Numbered from the stretch's first letter, positions 1-44,391 are shown. The stretch is DNA of 64,000 nucleotides from Nannobrachium achirus (GCA_963921795.1 OY997659.1:23668659-23732658); one strand, 5' to 3'. Translations and numbers: made by a program. The notes: generated by a model from the letters alone, not told the origin.

Positions 1-1466
1 ACCAGGAAACTGGTAAATGGCCTGGATCTTTCAGAACCAGGTGGGACTGTTAGTGATTAATTAAAAGTATTCACTGCTCAATACTCAATATGCAAACCGT
101 TCAGGAGTCAAAAACAAAGAAACAAAAACAAAAAAAGGTGAGAAGGATGTGTGAGTAGCGGAAAGACAGAAGGAAGGTATGTCCTCTATGGGTAGATGGC
201 TACTGGCTTTCATTATGACATCGTAGACTGCCCTTGTTTGCATATTTTATTTCCTTTTGGCAGAGAATGCTCCTTGCATGACCTTTTTGTTGTTGCATGA
301 CCTCAGTTTTTTTGTCTGTCCATCTGTCTACCACTTTGGTCCCAAAAAAACATTTCTTAAAAATTAATTGCCTTAGAATCTTTGGTGCACCTGAATGCTC
401 CCCACTGTCCCCAGTGCGTGGCCCAACTGGTTTTGGCAACCACATTTTCTTTCCTTCCAGGATCACTTTTAGACCATTCCACTTGTTATATTTGATGAGT
501 GCATTCATGCTCCCCAGGGGATGAATCCTAAGTTCTTCTAACGCTGCCCTCTGGCATTATACTGATAATTAGAATAATGCTGAACATATTAATAATACAA
601 AAACTAACATAGAATACATTTAATATGAATAATAAAGGCAACTTACATTCTTTAAAAAGTGATATACATATCAAACAAAAATGCAAAAATAATTTATGGA
701 AGTTAAAATACTGATGACAGCACTTGATCAAGTTTCATGTACTGTATGTATACGTGGTTGATATTTTCTTTCTTCACTGTCAGCTGGAAAGGCCTCGACA
801 AATGACAAGACTTCCGAACTCTAATTTGGGGTATTGCTTTTCACAAGGTGCGAGTGATGTCATTTTGTAGTTGTTGAACTGGACTGGACCTTTCCGACGA
901 AAAGTTTGGTGGTCGGAAACAGAGGCATAAGAGCTGGTACTTAAGATAATCAAAATAGATCCCAATGAGTTAAAAGCCCTTTAAATACGTTTTGCATTGT
1001 GTAACACTTCATAATTTATCTTGCCTTTATTATTCATATTAAACTATTGACATATTCTGTATTTGCATTATTTGAATTAGTAGCGTATAATAACGTGATT
1101 TTCACTGTCTGTGAATGTAGATCTCACCAGCCTTGACAAACAGATCTCATGCCCACCCCTGTTCTGGAGTATGCAGAAGGTCAATCCTACCCCAGCTCTA
1201 GCACATCATTCATTGAAAATAAAATATATGCCCTCCACCACCACCATTCTGCCTAAAAATCTTACATTTCCCCACTAGTGAGACCATTTTGGTCCAGTTG
1301 GGTGTAAGGAGGAGCACAGCCTCTAGGGGCCACTATCACACTCTTAGTTGTACTCATGTTTAGATGTCCATCCTATCATTTTGAAATGGAGTAGGCCCTA
1401 TTATCTATTGCCTATCTACAGTATAATATAGACAATATATAGACATCTTCTATCTATTGTCTAAAT

Positions 1467-1989
1467 CAGGGGTTGACACTAAGGTCTCAGAGGCACTTGC
1501 CCGTCGGGCAAGTACAGGTCATGTTCTACTTGCCCAAAGGTCATGCCCGCTTGCCCGAAAAGTCCATTATAAAGTGATAGGTAAGATTTTAATTACAGCT
1601 CAATTTAACGTATTTCTTAACTTTCTGGGGCTTTGCAATGTCACAGGCTACTGAAACTCAATACTTCCAAATCCAAATACCTACATAGCTATGATTGAAT
1701 ATGTCTATGGTTTCACACTTGCCATTTTACATTTTTAAGTGTAGCAACAGTAAAAACAGCACATTATAGGTAATCTTTGCTCTTATTTTACATTCAGCAG
1801 ACCAGCAAACAGAGCGCGCTGGCCATGTTCAGGTGTTTAAACAGATATCTTTTTGTGTGTTTATAGACAGTTGCGTCCACTCTCAAATAAGGACTTGCCT
1901 GGTCGGGCAACCTGAAAGCAAACTTCACTTGCCCGAAGGTTTTATTTACCTGCCGGGGGCAGGTGGGCAAGCCTTAGTGTCAATGCCTG
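1467..1989. mobile_element. Non-autonomous hAT transposon (MITE) with 8-bp target duplication
   Basis: The left end reads CAGGGGTTGACACTAAG and the right end, reverse-complemented, reads CAGGCATTGACACTAAG. Both ends are flanked by the perfect 8-bp direct repeat GTCTAAAT (1459-1466 and 1990-1997). An 8-bp duplication with CAG-starting terminal repeats is the hAT signature. The interior has repeated TTGCCCG motifs and no transposase. Confidence 0.85.
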
Positions 1990-2818
1990 GTCTAAATAAA
2001 TAGATATAGATTCTATATCATATTTCATATGAAGAATTAGATTCCTTACTCATCTAAGCTTATTTTGACATACAAAGCATCATATTACCAGCTTATAACA
2101 AACATGTATATTGAATAATGTTGCATTCATTTGACATACTGTACTGTTTTCCCACTGTATTTTGGGTCCATATATATTCAGATTTAGACTTAAGAGTAGT
2201 TATATTTGTACGGTGTAAAACAAAGGTCACATGCAAATGGACTTTCAATGGGAGAAAGTCCTCCAGACTGCCGTGTTAATCTCCTGAATATGTTCCATGT
2301 GTGTAACATGACAAGCCACATACTAGAGGTTAAAGAGTACGGAGCATAGCCAGGGCCTTTCAATTGCAAACACATGCTACAGTAACTCCATGACGCTGGA
2401 TTGTAAACTAATCTAAAGGGAATGTTTAATGCCTATACAGACAATTATGTGCTTCACAGCAACTTGTTGCATTGAACTCTGACGACAAATGAATACAGTA
2501 ATGGCTCGTTTATCGCCACCCAAGTGTTTGGTTAAGGATGTGCTTTTTAATGCACTTTAACAGTAGCCTACAGCTTGTAAGAACAAAATCCTGTGATTAT
2601 TCTCTATTTGTTTCATAGTTAACGTCCTGCTGCTAACACCAAAACTCACTGTCTTAACCATTGTTAAGATAGTGGTGTGTTCATATGCTCACATGTTCTG
2701 CAAATATTTGCTGGAATCCGAATCAAACCAAAATATTGCTGGAATCCTAAGTGAAACATACAAGTAGGTTAATGACACCAGGGATATGAAAACAGGAGAC
2801 AGGCTGGGAAAGCTCAAA

Positions 2819-2821
<3 letters not shown>

Positions 2822-2882
<61 letters not shown>
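2822..2882. repeat. (GT)n microsatellite
   Basis: Uninterrupted GT dinucleotides for about 60 bp, followed by a degenerate GTGCGTAC tail. Apparent open frames here (poly Cys-Val, poly His-Thr) are translations of the repeat, not genes. Confidence 0.95.
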
Positions 2883-2886
<4 letters not shown>

Positions 2887-3283
2887 TGCGCGTGCGTACA
2901 TGCGTACATGCGTGTCATGCTCTCACACATCACATTTGACGTTGTACAAACATTATAATATGATAAATCTGCCAGTAGTTGTGTGTGAATTATCAGTTAC
3001 CATAAAAAGTGGTTGCATGTGTGCTCTGCAAGATATTTGTTGGCCTTCCTTGAATCCTATTTTTCAATGTTCTCAATCAAACAGAACAACAGGCCACGTG
3101 GGTTTTCTGGCTTATTATTAAGTACTAGACCTTACCCGTTCGAAGATATGTGCTCCAAAATATGTGCAGAGTGTGGGTTGTGGGGAAAGTTACTGTAACT
3201 GGTGCGTGCGTGAGAATATGTGGGAGCATATGTGGGAGCATCATAATGTAAGGCATAATGTATGCGCTTGCTCCACATAGTTT

Positions 3284-3368
3284 TTTCATACCCGTTGGAA
3301 GATGAGAGAGAGAGAGAGAGAGAGTTTCATACCCGTTGGAAGATGAGAGAGAGAGAGAGAGAGAGAGA
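3284..3368. repeat. Duplicated (GA)n microsatellite
   Basis: The unit TTTCATACCCGTTGGAAGAT followed by (GA)n occurs twice in tandem, giving two GA tracts at about 3304-3324 and 3347-3368. This is a short local duplication. Confidence 0.8.
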
Positions 3369-4705
3369 TTCCTAACTGTGAGAGAGAGGGGTGTGTGTGT
3401 GGGGCTCCAGATCCCATGGCCTGGAGGAACAGACCGTAACCCTGGCAACAGGCAAAGAAAATGCTAAATAAACAGCTTTAATTTGGGAGAAATGAAATTC
3501 GGGCTCCGTCAGCGTTGGTATAATGCTAATGGCCAATACCATGTGAACTTTGGGATCAGTTGCTGAAGCGAGTGAATAGATAAACGTAGATAAGCGTGAG
3601 CGTTAGAGCGTTAGAGCGTGAGTGTGTGAGTGAGTGAGTGAGTGAGTGAGTTGTTTGGTGCTTTATCTGATAGATGATTAATAGTTGAATTTCCTCCTTA
3701 ATAAGTTTGGGATCTGGCGGCTGTTAATAAAATATCAAGGGTCCATTAAGCCCACTGTCTAACTTCCTTTTGAATGTAGGTCCAATCTCCCCACCTCCAT
3801 AGCCTTGTACTGTATTACTGAAGTGTAGTTTCATACAGCTACGTGAGACAGCACTTTAACCTCTGGCATACCAAGTCTGAGGCCGAGCTTTAGAAGCTTT
3901 GTGCACTGAAAAACAACATATTTGTGCTCTGAACTCATAACTGGGGGAATTTATACCTGAGTGAATGTGGCTGTAGGAAAGTCACATTTAGTGGCAATGA
4001 GAATAGTTCTTGGCCCCATCTTACATAATGATCTCATTTGAAACCTTTCTCTTGTGTACTTGTATAATCGTCGCTGTCGGGCAGAAAACTGTATCTCCAT
4101 ATCTAAACCTTTTATGTTCTTTTCCCCCCCGGAAATTAATGCCCGGATTCATCATACTACATTGTCACACAAAAGTAGCACAAATAGACAATCTACAAGC
4201 CACAAGGCCTCTGGAAGCAACACTCAAGTAATGAGCTTGTAGATCTTTGAAGTATTTCTTTTGGTGAAAGTGATTACGTTTTATAAATATTTAACGAAAG
4301 AAAGGTATTAAGAAGAGCTTGTGCCTAAATAGTAATAGTAAGTAGTAAGGTCCATTGGAACACAGGGCCTAACCCTTTTTCCATTTCCTGAAAAGTAACC
4401 GTTTTGGAGATTATGAGTTTGATGTGCAGCTTCAAAGGTGTTCTACTGAGACACAACAACAGTGTTAATAGTTATTTTAAAGTGATCAGTGGGTACTCAT
4501 ATGATGGGCAATATGACTCTATAAATCATTGAAATGTCTTTAGGATTTTTTTTTACGTGTGGATGCATTTTACTAGAAGACCAAAACCTCAAACAGTGAC
4601 AAGCAAGAGCTTTTCCTGTGCTAGGAATGTTGTAACCGTTGCCTATAAAGTAATTGCTGGTTGCCGACGTGGACATTGGTCTGAAACCTTTGCTTTGCTT
4701 TGCAG

Positions 4706-12766
<8,061 letters not shown>

Positions 12767-13443
12767 AATAGAAGGATTATAGATGGTTTGCCAGAGGTTC
12801 AGTTAACAGTATGTAGCACTGCACACTGGAGATCAATTCAATTCAATTCAAAGGAGCTTTGCTGGCATGAGAAAACCATTGTATAGATCACTAATGCTGA
12901 ATCAGAAGGCTGTGACTTATACAGTATGTACGCTGCAAAATCCTGAGTGTTAATTTAACTGTAAAAATGTACACTTTGCCATTTATTCTGTAGGTTTGAA
13001 GTGCATTACTCAAATATTCTCAAAGACGAGTGTGTATTTGTCACTCTTACAAGTACACAACAGTGAAATATTGGTGTAGCACGCTCTGCAGACTTTGCTT
13101 TTAACAACAACAATAGAAATATATAACAGCAAGATAATACTGGATTTTATACACGCACACACATAAATACGCTACTATCAAATAGTACAGGTTAAAAAAG
13201 TCCTCAATTGGGAGTGTACCGAATATGATATATGGAATTATAAAGACAATAATCCTTTGTTGTGAGCAAAACGTGCACTGTTTACAGATAGAATGCGTTT
13301 GACCTGGAGTTTATTTTATTTTATTGTACTGTATGCCTTTGAAACCTGTCTCTTTACAACTCAACAGTTGTCAACAAAAGGATTGTGTCAAATGCTACGT
13401 GCTGATTTAATGAATAACAATGATCAGGAAATGCACTATTAAG

Positions 13444-13449
13444 AATAAA
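13444..13449 (+). terminator. ifih1: Candidate ifih1 polyadenylation signal AATAAA
   Basis: First clear AATAAA hexamer on the + strand after the ifih1 stop, about 680 nt downstream, implying a 3' UTR of roughly 0.7 kb. The cleavage site was not determined. Confidence 0.45.
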
Positions 13450-14563
13450 GCTACCCATCAAAATGACTGTGATCATAAATGACATCTCACTACTCCCCTG
13501 TGTCATCTGATGAGAGGAGTGCTACCTCTGAGCCTACTGTTCGCCAGAGTGCACCTGTCAGCATGCTGACAAACGGCTGCTGGTAACTTTCCATTAAAAG
13601 CATTAAAGCAATATTGTATTTGGGAATTGATCGTGATTTATTATATTTTTTCCAACATGTGTTGGGCACCTGTCAGGATTCATTAGCAGTATGATAATTA
13701 TTGTATGTTTAATTTGAGGTGGCTTATGTGCATAGCTTTTTTCACACTCTTTACAGTCCATGGTACACATAGTCACTGACCCTGATCATTTGGGCCACTA
13801 TAGGCTAATTGTTATAACATTACATTATACCACTTATGGATTTTTACCACATGCAGCTACATTGTAACGTTTAGACAAATTATCCAACTGTATTGGTGAA
13901 CTTTGATTGATTGATTGATTGAAGACTTTATTAGAAGTTTGCATAGGAAAAGGTACAGTTTCATGACGGTACAGTTCACTGGTACAAGGTCTACTAAAAG
14001 GAGATCCATGAAAAGACTAAGCTTATTTCCACAGGAAACCATTAAAGTATCTCATATAACATTGAATGACAGACGAATAGAACACATATGCAGTAGATAT
14101 GTAAAGAAAAGAAAAACTTATCTCCACTGCCTCTGCTAATCTAATGTCTACAATTTAAAAATGAATAAAAGCCTAGGCTATTAAAAAGAAAAGAAAAAAA
14201 AAGAATGCTGAAAATGTGCCAAATGACATAGCCTATAAAATATTTAACAGCTACATATTTGACCACCACTGCAGATACAATGCAGTGGAATTCCTCTGCA
14301 TATTATGTTGGGACTTTACTGTAGGTTGCCAGTGGGGAAAGCCACTTCCCTGGAAAGTTGTGCTCTGAGGAGGCATCTCTGACTAAAAAAAAAGAAAAGA
14401 AAAAAAAAGTTGACTGACGAATGAAGAATTTCGGTTCCTTTCGAATGCATCTTGCAATCATGTCGTGACTCATGATGAGAAGTCTGTTCAACTTTAAGTC
14501 GGAGTTCAGTTTGATCCAGACTGCACGTTGTCTTGCTCTTAAGTTGGCATGATTTAGTTATGA
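13450..14563. other. ifih1-fap intergenic spacer
   Basis: About 1.1 kb with no exon seen. It contains a (TTGA)n stretch near 13908, a segment (about 14048-14095) similar to intronic sequence at about 12425-12460 (CATATAACATTGAATGACAG shared), and A-rich runs. Confidence 0.5.
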
Positions 14564-14571
14564 TATAAAAG
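14564..14571 (+). promoter_or_regulatory. fap: Candidate TATA box of the fap/dpp4-type gene
   Basis: TATAAAAG lies about 120 nt upstream of the proposed start codon, so transcription would begin near 14595. A 5-codon upstream reading frame (14669-14686) would then sit in the 5' UTR. Supported only by motif and spacing. Confidence 0.45.
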
Positions 14572-14691
14572 TGTGTAAATTAGGCTGTTTACTCAAGATT
14601 TCAACTTCAACTACGCGTCAACGATCCTAAAGGATTTTAAAAAGACCTTCACATCCAGTCGACGTTGAATGTCGGTCACTCCATAAGACTC

Positions 14692-35719
<21,028 letters not shown>

Positions 35720-35971
35720 ATGTGAAGACAGCGATAGCATTTATACTGTGTACTGTCCCTTTTACTTGCTTCGTTCTTTTTGAGCGGTGGTCACACCGTC
35801 TCCTATACGTGGCCGTGTGTGTGGGTATGTGTGTGTGTGTGTGTGTGCGTGTCTGTCTGTCTGTCTGTATGTAGCCTGCAATACCTTTTCTAACCACACA
35901 TGTTAAGGGAGGGGCGCTGTTGTTCAGGGCAGGGGCAGGCACACTCACACTCACATTCTCACACACACATT

Positions 35972-36074
<103 letters not shown>

Positions 36075-36501
36075 ATACGCAGCCTCCACCGCTCAGTTCA
36101 CACAAGTGTGATTTTTTATATTCTTTTTGAGTGCAGGGGTCCATTAGGCTTCAGTCTGTACATTTTTTGTAGAGGTTATGTATATTCAAATTGATTGTAC
36201 TGTAAGTGAACATTTGTAGGATGTGGAGCGTTCGATCAAATATGTGATATTTTAAAGAATATGTATATATACAGTATATATATATATATTCGGCACCATT
36301 GCATGCAAGTGAACATGGCCTGTGTGAAATAGTTTGAGCATACAGTTTGTGAAATTATATGGCACTGAATTAGTTGTTATAGCCTAGGATATTATCTGTG
36401 GTCAAATTAAACTACAGTATAATGAAATGTATGTATAATTGAAACGTTTAAAGACAAAGAAGTGTCTGTAAACGCGAAAAGGTGTTGTGTTTTACAAGTC
36501 A

Positions 36502-36507
36502 AATAAA
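36502..36507 (+). terminator. fap: Candidate fap polyadenylation signal AATAAA
   Basis: AATAAA about 0.8 kb after the stop at 35719, the first good hexamer I noticed on this strand. No transcript evidence. Confidence 0.4.
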
Positions 36508-36580
36508 TTTCCATTTTTATGCAAATGAAAATGTCGCTTATTTACTGCATAAACATACAGCGCAAATGCATACTATAGAG

Positions 36581-36963
36581 CAGGGGTCTTCGGGGGTCCT
36601 CAGAGTTACTATAGGGGGTCCTCCAAATCATAGAAACCTTTTTCTCCTTATTAACCACTTGAACCCTAGTGTCCTTATTTTGAGAACTTTTGACAAAAAT
36701 AGCAGATCTACAAGCTCACAACGCCTCGCGCTGCGAGGCGTTGTGAGCTTGTAGATCGGCTATTTTTGGAGGTTTGGTGTAGAGGGGAAAAAGAGGAGCA
36801 GACTTGATATACCGGTATCTGAAAACACAAATTGACATGAATCCAAAATATACTGATGTCAAACAATGAAACTATATGGAATCTATGAACAGGTTGTGGG
36901 GGTCTCTGCTTCATCTCTCTCTCAACTAAGGGTTCCTTGGCCTGAAAACGTTGAAGACCCCTG
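36581..36963. mobile_element. Short hAT-like element containing the dispersed hairpin
   Basis: Ends CAGGGGTCTTCGGGGGTCC and (reverse strand) CAGGGGTCTTCAACGTTTTC match the family at 5715-6856. I could not find an exact 8-bp target duplication. The interior is dominated by the best copy of the dispersed hairpin (36695-36767). Confidence 0.65.
36695..36767. repeat. Best copy of a dispersed hairpin repeat
   Basis: The two arms, AAAAATAGCAGATCTACAAG CTCACAACGCCTCG and its inverse, pair over about 36 bp with one mismatch and almost no loop. Other whole copies are near 5941-6012, 34298-34350, 34583-34640, 35268-35328, 38809-38880, 48389-48438, 49784-49850 and 51347-51416. Half copies are near 45325, 46234 and 49128. 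Confidence 0.85.
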
Positions 36964-37069
36964 CTAACTAGAGTAACCATATGAACACTACCGTCCCTAT
37001 TCTGGGCGTGTCAAACTACGTAAAATTGCAGATCTACAAGTACGAAATGTCCTGCATTGAGACTGGCGG

Positions 37070-37215
37070 GTGGCGGGGGCAGCCACAGCTGAGTGGTTAG
37101 TGAGCCAGAACCCCTGGTTGTCCCAAGTACGATTGGCCAGCCCAGCAATGTCGATGTGTGTCCCTGAGCAAGACTCTTAACCCCTAATTGCTCCCCGAGC
37201 ACTGTAGAATCCAAT
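37070..37215. repeat. Possible tRNA-derived SINE fragment
   Basis: GGGGGCAGCCACAGCTGAGTGGTTAG has a tRNA A-box-like start and is followed by GTACGATTGGCC, a weak B-box. The downstream text (CCCTGAGCAAGACTCTTAACCCC) is typical of dispersed fish repeats. The boundaries are not defined. Confidence 0.35.
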
Positions 37216-38232
37216 GGCTGCTCACTGCTCCTAGTTGCTATAGGATGGGTAATTGCAGAGCACGAATTTCACAATATGACCAAAAAAGAAAAAACACCCC
37301 AAAGGTGTGGGTGGGGACTATTGTGTTCTTGTAGATCAGCTACGTTTGGATAAGAGATTTGTTGTTGTAGAGGGAAAAAAGTAGGGGACCAAGTATAGCC
37401 AATAAAGAACACATACCCTATGGTTTAAGTGGTTAGGAATGATCACATATATTACCTGCAGGTTTATAATTCACATTGTTTTAATCATTTTAAAATGCAT
37501 TGCACTGTAATTGGTGCATTCTTTTTCAATCTACACTCTAAATGTCATGGCCAAAAATGATCTACAAGCTCACAACATATTCCATCCAGAACAGGGATAC
37601 TGGGGTTCAAGTGGTTAAACGTCAAGTATAACGTTATTTTTACTCTGTCATAATGGAAACAGATATTCTCTCAAGTTTTCCTCATGCCATGCTGTATTTT
37701 AGGGGGAAATATTTACATATATACGTAGCGTAATATGATATAAATGTAAGGTGCTATAATGTAATTCAGGGGTGCTGCGGATGAAAACATTAGCAACAGG
37801 GGTGCCCTGAGCCAAAAATGTTTGAGAACCTCTGTCCTAGAGATCTTTTACTTCTCAGTTGCCTTAATGTAATGTCTTTCGATTGCAGGTAAATTGTGAA
37901 TAGAGGGAACTGGGATTAAAGTGCAAGCTAGTGAATTTTCCACAGCCACTGTGGGAACTCTGAAGACAGCAAGCATCAAGCAAATTACCATTAATACAGT
38001 GTATTTGTCAGGGTATAGAGGTCATGTTTGATTTTGTCACTTCAAGCAACAGCTTTTACCTTTCAGATATTTCCACCTTTCTCTTTTTTTTTAACAAAGT
38101 CAAATGCATCAAGTGGACTGAGGTGGAAGCAGACTAATGGATTGAGAGTAACAGAGGATATGTTGAGGGGAGGAGGAGGGGGGCTTTGGGGGATGGGGGG
38201 GTACCACTTGGGATTCTGCCACCCAGCTCAAC

Positions 38233-38240
38233 TATATAAG
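38233..38240 (+). promoter_or_regulatory. gcg: TATA box of gcg
   Basis: TATATAAG, followed at the expected spacing by a non-coding first exon (about 38264-38368) with a consensus donor (CAG/gtgaga). Confidence 0.65.
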
Positions 38241-38263
38241 CCTCACCAGACCAAGAAGGAACC

Positions 38264-38368
38264 ATGAAACGGCTTCCAGAACGCCCGGGAACGACAAGCG
38301 CACCGAGATCTCCGTACGTACCTTGGCATCCCATTCTCCTGCACGCTCAACCAGAAAGGAGCCCCCAG
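38264..38368 (+). other. gcg: gcg non-coding first exon (5' UTR)
   Basis: Inferred from the TATA box and from the donor at 38369. The start is approximate. The ATG at its very beginning is not the preproglucagon start. Vertebrate glucagon genes usually have a non-coding first exon, as here. Confidence 0.5.
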
Positions 38369-38437
38369 GTGAGAATCTACAAACCCCTTTTGCTCAGCAT
38401 CATTCAGCGGCATCTGTTCTGGGTACGATTTAACCAC

Positions 38438-38759
38438 TTAAAGGGGAAGACCACCCATTTTCAATATTGAACTATGTCATTAATATAACTTAGAGGAGTT
38501 GTGTGGAAATAGAAAAAAAGTCCCCCCCCCCCCCCTTCTGTGTTGCCTAGAACTGGAGGATTGATTTTGGGGTTTGTATTGGAAAGTACAACGGTGTGAT
38601 GTCATCAAGTTGTACTTTATAATACAAACCCCAAAATCAATCCTCCAGTTCTAGGCAACAAAGAAGGGGGGGGGGAACTTTTTTTCTATTTCCACACAAC
38701 TCCTCTAAGGTATATTAATGACATAGTTCAAATTGAAAATGGGTGGTCTTCCCCTTTAA
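38438..38759. mobile_element. TTAA foldback element in gcg intron 1
   Basis: Complete 322-bp palindrome beginning TTAAAGGGGAAGACC and ending GGTCTTCCCCTTTAA. It is the same family as the truncated copy at 30475-30700. Poly(C) on one arm and poly(G) on the other have expanded. Confidence 0.9.
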
Positions 38760-38985
38760 ATTCTGTTACATCATGGACAGCTTTTCTCAAAATCTCTTCG
38801 TCAAACATAGCTGATCTGCAAAGCTCACAACAAGTCGCTCGCTCACAACGTGACGCGTTGTGAGCTTGTAGATCTGCTATTATTACAGAACATGGATGCT
38901 GGGGTTCAAGCGGTTAATATGCCTGACTTCAGGATTGTCACCATGTCCTCTCTTCCGTTGTGTTGGTTCTTCAGAAGCCCAGACA

Positions 38986-40631
<1,646 letters not shown>

Positions 40632-40690
40632 AATCCAGTCAATCCACAAGATGCAACAAAGAACCAGCCACTCACTGTCTCCTCCTGAAG

Positions 40691-40696
40691 AATAAA
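40691..40696 (+). terminator. gcg: gcg polyadenylation signal AATAAA
   Basis: AATAAA 60 nt after the stop codon, giving a very short 3' UTR. Confidence 0.8.
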
Positions 40697-43170
40697 ACAA
40701 ATCGTTTTACACCCAGTCTGTGCCATCCTGTGTTTTGCAATCTGTGCTGACGTCCTTTCCTGTGGTCATTATAAAATTAAATTCCTCTCATAATACCAAG
40801 CCCTTTGTTAAGTCCTCAGACTCCTCACTGAAGGAAGTATTGTCGACTGAAATGGAATAGTTTAAATTGCTTAGCACCTATTTACACTGTGTGAATTAAG
40901 AATCCAGGACCAAGAATCCGATTTACATCATTACTGGATTATTCATACAAAGTCAGCTTTCATTTCCAATATTAAAAGGTGCCTTTAAAGGTGTTGTGAT
41001 ATATTTTTGTAATCTTGATTTGAGCTCTATATGTTGATAGCAATCATTGCTATAGACTGTTTGTTTAGTAACAATGGTCTCCTTGGCTTTTCATCTCTTT
41101 GGTAAAGAGACATTTCCAGGTGGATTGCCAATTTCATCCACTCAGTAGAGATAACCATCGCTCATTTATCAGCTTCAGTTTTATAGTGTTCCAGTTCCAA
41201 TTTTGTCTGCAATTTTCTTTTTTGTCTCATCAATTCCAATTTCACTTACACTTTCCTGTATCCTGTACCAGGGACGTGCAGAGACTGTTAGAGAAGCATG
41301 GGCTGAAATTTCTAAAAGGGCCTTTTGGTGAAAATATGAGGTCGGCTATTTTCAGTGCTTGATACCACACTGAACTAAGCATTATCAAGTCAATACTGGA
41401 GATGTGGCGTAATGGCATGAATTGAGGGCAATTCATTCAACATAAGATGCTGCATTCAAGTTCAGGAGAGTTCAGGACAAGGCAATTCTCTTGAATGCTG
41501 CCATTTGTATTTCTTTCACCATAGTAAAAACTGCATTCATGGTCTGGAGAGGGCACTTTTTACAGACGGATGTCTATGTGTGCACGTGCCTGTCCTGCAC
41601 TGTATGAGTTGTCTCTCCTGACAGGATAAAATTGGTATCCTGACTTGATAATGTATTTTCTATTTACTAAAGAGCTGGCGAGACAGGGAGACACCTGTTA
41701 ATGAACAAACACTATATAGCAATGAATAATTACTACAGCTATTTCATAAAAAAATAAAAAAGAATACAATACCTTCATCTGTTATACACTTGCAGACACA
41801 AATGTGTTCCAGGTTTGCGGACTCTTCTGCTTTTCAACAAAGAAAAGAGTGCCTGCAATCTCTGAGAGCAATGTTAAACAAATGTACAATTGTTAAACAT
41901 ATAATTATATGAAAATGCACCAGGATGCACCAGGTATTACCGTATTACCCAGCAAGAATGTGATGCAATTGGAAGTAAATGATGACTAGAGAGTAAATGT
42001 TTGTTTGTACATATTATAAATAGACGGCAAATACAGTAGGCCTACAGTAGCTGCATGTATGGTTGGGGTTAGAATAGCATACATTATGCTACAAAACACT
42101 ATGGTGTGTAGTTAGAATTAAAATAAGAATTAAATACGTAATTCACTGTCTATGTTTTGTTAGACTATCAATTTATAAATGCATACGTTTGTATAATTGA
42201 AAATCAAGAAAATCTTGTTATATATAATCTGTCTATAACATAAGTAGGCCTATACGATGTGAAATGTACTATATATATCACAGTAAAATCCTCAGTGTTC
42301 ATTCATCCAACTTGTAACTCTGAGTGTAAAAATGTAACATTTTACACTCTGAGAGTTAATAACACTGCAAATGTTACTGTGTCCACCATACACGTGTGGT
42401 GCTTCCACATGAGTTGTAATAGAATCATTAGCATGTATCCTTGAACATGGATGACTCCAGGCCTGGGGCTGACAGTTCACCACACACAGGGTATTATTGT
42501 CCTTTCAAATGAATGAAGCTTAACTGGATATCACCATCTTGGTTGGTTCAACCCATTAGCGTTAGGTCTTAAGAAAGTAATTTTCAGGGATAGTCCGTCT
42601 GTCATGATTTGAGCATGACAGACAATCAGCCCAATTAATCACAGGCGTTAACCGCTGCAACAGAGCGTTCCTCAACCACGCACCAAACCCACTGCCACAC
42701 GATGATGATTTAATAGAATAACTCTGTTTGAGGAGGCCACGTCACTCTCCAGGGACAAATAAACGTTTGGGATTTAAGTCAGGTAACGGCATGGCGTGTC
42801 TCACCTGTCAACTGTATTACAGGAAGATTTCCCAATGAAGCAGCGCTGACAGCCAAGCCGAGGAGAACATATAAGCTAACTGAGAGGAGGAAGAAATCGT
42901 GTCAATCAACATGGATTTGTTGGGATCACTGATTAGGTCAACTCTGTTCAGGTCTTCCTGGCATAGAGACAAAACAATAATTCACATGAGCCAGCTACTT
43001 GACATGCCTTGGGATGCGTTACCTCTCCGAGCTGTCATCCATAGTGCATCAAACCATCTGTTGATTACAAAAAACCCTGCCCACTCAAATCTATTTATAG
43101 GCTAAATCTCAGAGGGTCATATGATGGGCATTTATCCCCAGCAAATCTCGTCTCTTTAGTGCCATATTAA

Positions 43171-43337
<167 letters not shown>

Positions 43338-44349
43338 GGAAAAAAAATATATATATATATATATATTGTTTTCTGCAGCCTACCTATCAAAAAAAAAAAG
43401 AAAAGAAAAAGAAAACTTGATCATCATGACAGCATTGACAGGGGGCATAAGTAAGTAAGAGCACTCATATATTTACAAAGATATAAGAGATAGGAATTTA
43501 ATACATTTGTATTCCGTAAAATGTTACAAAGGGGGGTATCAAACCCAGATTTCAAATATAAATAACAACATAAACAACAGATTAATTATGATCAAATGTA
43601 TTTTTTTATTGGGACTATTACTATACTCATTTACAACATCACTGGAATTTCTTGTGGGAACATATCATAATCTCCTCTCAAATGCAAAATGGCATATTGC
43701 CCTAATTTTGTCTCTGAGAAAATCTGCTCATTAACCACTTAAACCCTAGCGTCCCAATTCTGGGCATGTACCGGTAATGTAGATTGGCTATTTGGCAAAA
43801 ACATATGGTGTAGAGCAGTGGGTCTCAAGAAGTGGTCCTTGATGGGGTACCAGGTGGTCCCGACCAGGTCCCCAGCTAAATGACGAGAGTTGGTAACCAA
43901 ATGGACCCTTAGATCTTTAACTCTTGAGAGTGTAAAATGAAACAGGGCTATTTGGTTTCATGTTATAAATAAATTATATATGGTACCACATCAATACAAC
44001 CATGGACTTGTGGACAAAAGTTTTTGTGTGTTGTGTCTGAGAGAATACATTTTCATCGGTGGTTTGTGGCTCAAGTGCCAAATAAATAATGGAACTCGGT
44101 ATGAAAAGGTTTGAAAACCACTGGTGTAGAGGGAAAAAAGGAGGGGACCAAAAACCTGGAGGACCCTGGTCAACAAATTGGTTAAATCGGGTGTTGCAAC
44201 CATTTCTGTGGGCTATGGTCATGAGCGAACTTAAACCTACAACATTGTTATAGAGTTTTCATTTCACACATTTTCTTGGAAACAGAAGATTAAAGGTGCC
44301 TAACCTTAACTGCTGTGCACCCACACTTTCCCCCTTGGGATAATAAAGG

Positions 44350-44391
<42 letters not shown>
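44350..44391. repeat. (CTAT)n tetranucleotide microsatellite
   Basis: Ten tandem CTAT units following CCTTGGGATAATAAAGG, a context typical of the 3' end of a fish SINE/LINE-like repeat. Confidence 0.9.

Larger units (their letters stand above)
1..4705. other. Region upstream of the first visible ifih1 exon
   Basis: I found no convincing exon here. Open frames on both strands are short, low in complexity or unlike any family I know. The stretch holds one hAT-type MITE (1467-1989), a (GT)n tract (2822-2882), two (GA)n tracts each following the same short unit (about 3284-3368), and otherwise AT-rich sequence. If ifih1 is intact, this is intron separating its CARD/linker exons, which would lie left of the window, from the helicase exons. 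Confidence 0.6.

Noticed and set aside
200..524. Overlapping open frames on both strands near the left edge as possible CARD exons
   Set aside because: The translations show no similarity to MDA5 CARDs and lack convincing splice sites.
37070..37215. Functional tRNA gene
   Set aside because: Only a weak A-box-like start and a poor B-box; it does not fold into a cloverleaf by eye. Kept only as a possible SINE fragment.
38264..38470. ATG at 38264 as the preproglucagon start
   Set aside because: It coincides with the expected transcription start, opens a frame without a signal peptide and does not join the hormone frame. The ATG at 38986 begins a clear signal peptide.
42899..43105. Open frame beginning MSINMDLLGSLIRS as a small gene in the gcg-slc4a10 gap
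   Set aside because: No similarity to anything I know, no splice or codon-use support, and next to a large microsatellite.
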